A DNA stretch of 64,000 bases from Amia ocellicauda (taxonomy: Eukaryota; Chordata; Actinopteri; Amiiformes; Amiidae). Location of the stretch: contig NC_089856.1 of assembly GCF_036373705.1 (NCBI RefSeq), forward strand, positions 32,026,298 to 32,090,297. Reading direction: 5' to 3'. The notes under the pieces are model-generated. The model made no database searches and had not been told where the DNA came from. It saw only the letters and a list, made by a program, of their open reading frames with translations. Positions within the stretch are counted from its first letter, which is position 1; each line of letters starts with the position of its first letter. The position numbers were made by a program, and so were the translations under genes. Below are positions 58,611 through 64,000 of the stretch, in pieces.

Positions 58611-61600
58611 TTATATGTTTTTTTTTGTACACAACTAAAAGGTCAATAATTGTGTTCTTTGCTAGCTGTCCCATAACAAATTAATTTAAAACAATGAGAA
58701 AACAAAAGGTGTTATCCCTAACAAAGAACCAATATTATTTCTATGTTGTAAACCTGCATAATAGAGCTTTTGTGAAAGACAGACAAGGTATGTATGCATG
58801 AGATAGGGATATGTAGATGCTGAATACAATCAAGATGGACTTCCCTTTTGACATTTTCTATCTGCCTGGGGTCTGATAAACACTATTAAACAACGTGGGT
58901 GGACATTTGTGTAGTTAACAGACTGTTTCACAACTGAAACTGCAAACAACGTGGTACCATTAGTTTCAGTTTGACTGCAGCTTTCTTATATGATCGTTGG
59001 TCTCTAAGATTTTCACCACAACTGGTTTCATAATGGCTTCCTGGCAGATTAAACTCTTCAGATGTTCCTATGTAGGCTACATTATCTTGCCCGGATTTAT
59101 ATCTGCACTGACATTCTTTCATGAGCAATTAGCTAGGATCAAAAGTACCGCATGGGAATTACGACACATCAGTTGTAAAAGCACTGTAATTCACAATATT
59201 CTCTCAAGACATGGACTACAGTACAGTAATCTGACTTTTTCATTTGATTATATATTGTTCTTCTTGAAATGATGTGGAAAACTAAAATCAAAGTTAAAGT
59301 AAGTACCGAATCAGTCACATGCACCAGAGACCCTGCTTGGTCTGTCACACAAATAATCTATAATTTTATTAATTAAGTTCCATAAAAAAAAAAAAGAGTT
59401 TAAGTATAGTTATTCAGTGATACCTTTTGCAATAGCTTTCAGAAATCTTTAAGCTTACTATGTACGATTTACATTTTTTCTAGAATTATATTTGCAGAAG
59501 GATTTGGAGGCAGACTGCTGTTTTGGTGAGAAAGGAAACTGTGGTTCCTTATCATGTGTTTTTTGATCAAATCAATCTCAACTCATCAATAGACAAACAA
59601 AAGACAATAGAGGATTATTGAAAACTATGAAGGAGAAGTCCAAAAGCACATACCATCTAGCCAAAAAGCAATATGGCTTTTGTGGTTTGTAAAGGATTCT
59701 AACAAATTTCACAGTATTATCACAGGAATTCTTAATATTTTCCTTATAATGAAACCATATGTGTTTCCTTTAACTACACAATATCAATAGGTGGATATTT
59801 AATTAAATCATTCAACATATCATAAATACATAAATCTATGAATTGCAGCCACACAGTATGTAAACTATGAATAGCTCTGACACATTAAATAAAGAGGCAT
59901 TCATCTAGGACCTGGCACACTATATCTCATACCTATCCCATGTTCACTTTGATGTAAACAGCTGTTACTGCACTAACAGACCAGCTGAGAAACAGATTCT
60001 GCAAGGGTTAAACTCACAATGTTTTTGAGCACAAAAGATTTTCCCAAGAGAGCAATATATTAGAGGGGAACTATTTCTGTGCTTCCTTTTGGGAAAAAAA
60101 AAAACAACATTAACACTGGTACAGGGAAAGTCACCAGACAAATTTCATTCATTCTTCTATCTATCTATTTATGTATCTATATATCTATCACAACAAATGA
60201 AAGGGGGGACAGTCCTCACAAACTAATAAATCCTTTTTATTTCCTTTAAGCTTGTCTTTTCATCCATCGTGATGAAAATATCAGCTAGGGCACAATTTAC
60301 TCAATTTATTTACAAATAGCTTACCTCAGGAGTTTTCTTTTTAGATTCTGAGTCAAGGTGTAAAAGAGAACCCTAGCCTTTATTGTTTTTATTTCATTTT
60401 CAAAATGATAAAACTAATGTAAATCCCTCTGTAACCTGCAACACAGATACTTAAGCATGGGACCAGGAGCATTCAGATGAAGGAGAGAAAATGGTAAGTC
60501 CTGGAAGGGTTTAAATTCTTTACCTCTAAATATATATTTTTATGTATCAGCAGGATACCGAACTGCACAACAGGGACAAGATGTATTACAGTGGCTTCAT
60601 GTGATGTCCCTGTAGCTTCTAAAACAAGTGAATGAGTGTATAGTGTTTCATACCCTATACAATTGAAATAAATGCACATACGTTTATATTTTTTTCCTCT
60701 GCCTGACTTTTTCAAAATTACACACCAATATTCTTTGGCATACTGGTAAAGTGTTAGGGTTATGGGTGATGTGCTTATAGAGTCTCCCCAGAGTGGAGGT
60801 AGTATAATGTGACGCTTCATTCTGGTGTAGAATATCCCTCACTGTAGACACTGTCCATCCACACTGCTGCAGGACTTATGTTTCAATTTTTCTTTCCACA
60901 CATCTGAGGACATGCAAGGCAGCTTCCCCAAGGGAGAGGTCCTGAAAGGCAAATGTGTCTGAAATGTTTTAGTCTCTAAATGCATAAATAAATGAATTGG
61001 CGTTAACCAAAAATATTGTAGTAGCAGGTGAAGTTGGGTTATGAAACCTTAGAACATTCCATATGGGTCACTTCCTACACATCTGGAGATCTGTTTTTAA
61101 AATGCATAATCTGTTGAATAAATAAAGGTAAATTACAGGATTGATGTACAAATGTCCAGAAAGGACATAATATAATTTATATATGTGGGAGTTTATATGT
61201 GTGTGTATTATATTCTACAAAAATGGATAAAGTAATTAAAAACTACTCAAATATACTGCCAAATATCTGAAAACACAAAAATAGATCAATAGCATGCCTT
61301 TTAAATTAAAAAAGGAGACAGATTGAATGCACTGTGTTGAACATGTTTAAAAAAACTAAATGGGAAATTCCATCAATTCTATTGACAAGGTCTACCCCTA
61401 GTACTGAGATCAATGTGTTTATTGTTCAGTGGTTTCCCAGTAATAATTTCAAATATTGAACAGTTGTTGTATTGTTATTTAATTGACTATCCGGCATGCA
61501 TGGATAAAGTTATCTAATGTCACGGTTAGAACAGGCTTTTGATTGGTGGCATTCAGCAGACCGTGATGTCTCAGTCAGGACCATGTCAATGTGTATGGAT

Positions 61601-63221
61601 ATCAATACTCTCTGATAGTGTTTGATGAATTTATGGAGGTTGAGCAGAATCTGCTTCTGCTACAGATCTGTGAGAAGGAACAAGGCTTCAAAGATCAAAG
61701 GAATTAAATGCAGTGCTGAAATCAACCTGCTTTATTTTATTTTTTCCTTCCTTTTAATTATGTTTTTCTGTGTGGAAGGTATTCAAAAAGTTTTCATCTT
61801 AATGAGGATTCCATTCAGTCAAATGCACAATTTATAGCAGACTTCAGATGCAACAGTACAATTGAGCATTACACTGGTTGCTGCAGCTTTTTTCCTTTTT
61901 ATGGAATCGCATTGTAAAGTTCTTTCCCATTATTTTGGCACAGTGACATTGTATTTACATAATTCCACTGCCCTTTGGCATGTTCATGCTGGCAACTGAA
62001 GTTTGTCACAAATTGTGCGATCAGAGGGACAAATACTCTTCATTAAATGCCTCGCTAGTTTTATGCAAAACATGTAATGTGTAAGAGGCATTAATCACTG
62101 AATAAAATAATAATAACTAAAAGCAGGAGCTCTCAAGCTAAATGGAAGACAAATGAGACCAAACCGGATACACCACAAAATGGTGTTGACACAGGGCCAA
62201 GCTATTAAAATATTTGGATCTGCACATGGATTCAATGCAATAGCAAGCACACACATATTTTATATAAACTGACTCGATTTGCATTCCACTAAATACTATG
62301 CTTTTCAGATTAAAACATGTCAATAAATCAATAAACAAATAAGCCTTTGTTCAAATTTAGCAAACATCCGGATAAAATTGTCTTTGACAGATAATTCAGA
62401 CAATAACATTACAAACGTTTGAAGTCTTAAAAAAAAAAGACCATCTGTATTCTACGCAAGAAAAATCCAATCATTGATGAGGCCAATTGATGTGTAAATG
62501 TTATAAGTCAATAAGTCTTAACAATAATCTAGTATATTCAACATATGTACCATACACAGAGTGACAGGCTGTGTGAATGAATTAGCTGATCTATGATAAG
62601 GTCTGAAGTGTGGAAACTGTTTATTTCAGCTGTTATGCATACATATAGTAAAACTAGTTAAATAATCACAAACCACTCAAATAGGTTCAATCAGAGAGAC
62701 ACAAACAATGTAACAAAAATAATCTCAAGGCATGACAATGTGTGCTTAGAAGCTGATGATTGCAAATCAAAAGGTACTTTATCTATAGATATTCCATTCA
62801 TTTAGAAACTGTACCTCAAAATGTTGTACATTCCACAATAAAAGCTGTGACCGGCTAGAGAATTGCAGGTATTTGTGAAAGCTTTAATTGAAGCAATATT
62901 TGTATTTTTATTTTTCTACCACAGCTCTGAAGAAATCCTTGGTAAGTGTTTGTATTTATAATTAATTATATATTCGGCATTGCATTTCAGTTCCAGAGTG
63001 CTTTTCTTCTACAGACAGGCTGTTTGTTTTGAATAGAGAATCACTTGAGTGATGCCAAGATGTAGGTGTCTAGTCCAAGTAAAATTAAGTGCAAGTATTT
63101 CAGCAATTCGCACATAACATTTTTTAATTCAGTTGTATGCGGAAACAGATTTCAAATGCTTTATATGTGGATACATCTTAAATAAAACCCTGTGTTTTTC
63201 ATAGCCTGACTTATGTGTATC

Positions 63222-63272
<51 letters not shown>

Positions 63273-64000
63273 TTTATTTCTTAGCAGATATACAATATTA
63301 AAATACTCTATGTTTTTTATATTTGAATTTTTAAACTACAGTTTTGTGTTTGCCCTTTAAACAGCCATTGATAAGACCATAATCTAGAGTTTCTAAAAAT
63401 GTCAACTGGGGTGCACTGGTTTAAAAAGTGTCAAGCTGACAGAGTGACAGCCTAAGACAGCTGTAGAACAACAGTGCTAATCTTTTGAAGCTGCCTAATG
63501 GCTGGTTTGTATGGATTTCGGAAGCTACCAAGTGTTATCTTCCTAAAGAGCATGGACACAAGAAAAACCTCCCCCAAGGCGGCTTTCTCCTGGACAAGTT
63601 TATGCACTCCAAAAGTCAGTCTCTGCTTTTGATGCACACTGACAGAACCTATGCCCAGCTATTGCATATAATTTTGTTAAAAAATTACCTGCTCAGGTTG
63701 ACCCTGTTTTGCACTGTTCCTAGTGTTGGAAATCTGCACAGTCAGCATCTGCAAAAAGAATAATACAGAATTATATGTAAATTGAGCATCCAATAGTGTT
63801 GTAACCTGCGTAAATAAACTAGGAAAACATGTTATAATCACTTTAATTATCTTTTGCTTTAAATGTCTTTAATTTGCCCAGTCGGTAAACTATTTGTAGA
63901 AAATCAGGCCCTATATTCTTTATTAAACCGAAACAAATTAAAATTAAATATATGTATGAAATGGTTCAGTGGAACGCCCCTCCAGTTATGCTATTTTAAC
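58611..64000. other. Gene-poor right end
   Basis: No coding gene or recognised transposon. AT-rich, with an (ATT)n run at 63220. Frames are short and lack domains. Confidence -1.
63220..63270. repeat. (ATT)n microsatellite
   Basis: About 51 bp of ATT in the gene-poor right end. Confidence -1.

Noticed and set aside
1..64000. CRISPR arrays, operons, phage or bacterial systems
   Set aside because: The window is vertebrate nuclear DNA; repeats are microsatellites and eukaryotic transposons.
1..64000. tRNA or other structured RNA genes
   Set aside because: No cloverleaf or box C/D pattern was convincing by eye; a covariance-model search would be needed.

Overview
This window is vertebrate nuclear DNA, most likely from a ray-finned fish. 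It is AT-rich and intron-rich, full of di- and trinucleotide microsatellites, and carries Tc1/mariner, hAT, piggyBac and CR1-like elements of kinds common in fishes. The species cannot be fixed from the sequence alone.

Three protein-coding genes can be rebuilt exon by exon. TMEM44 (minus strand, 17564-28691, 10 coding exons, 480 residues) is a multi-pass membrane protein. LSG1 (minus, 33121-38950, 14 coding exons, 625 residues) is the circularly permuted GTPase of late 60S ribosomal subunit maturation. FAM43A (plus, 50306-51346, single exon, 346 residues) is a PTB-domain protein. The order and orientation TMEM44(-) LSG1(-) FAM43A(+) match human 3q29, so this is an old conserved block. The genes do not form an operon or a single pathway. 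LSG1 is a housekeeping ribosome factor, FAM43A looks like a regulated single-exon gene beside a gene desert, and TMEM44 is a membrane protein whose sequence I read as a divergent PQ-loop (SLC66-like) protein.

Layout: 1-17.5 kb has no gene I can name. It holds a Tc1 deletion derivative, a hAT element with an 8-bp target duplication, a GC-rich palindrome, and a 2.8-kb tandem duplication at 11.6-16.9 kb that was later trimmed and invaded by a transposon. 17.5-28.7 kb is TMEM44; one intron carries two DNA transposons side by side in the same TA repeat. 28.7-33.1 kb holds a CR1-like LINE fragment. 33.1-39 kb is LSG1, with one intron that looks U12-type (ATATCCTTT donor). 39-49 kb holds two copies of a ~1-kb repeat, a decayed piggyBac element with a hAT MITE nested in it, and a 150-bp tandem repeat with coding character. 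50.3-52.2 kb is FAM43A. 52.2-64 kb is gene-poor, with a third intact transposon and a decayed Tc1 relic.

The most striking mobile content is three 1221-bp Tc1/mariner copies, each with an uninterrupted 346-residue transposase whose catalytic spacing is DD36E (the 'Incomer' type), all lying in (TA)n tracts.
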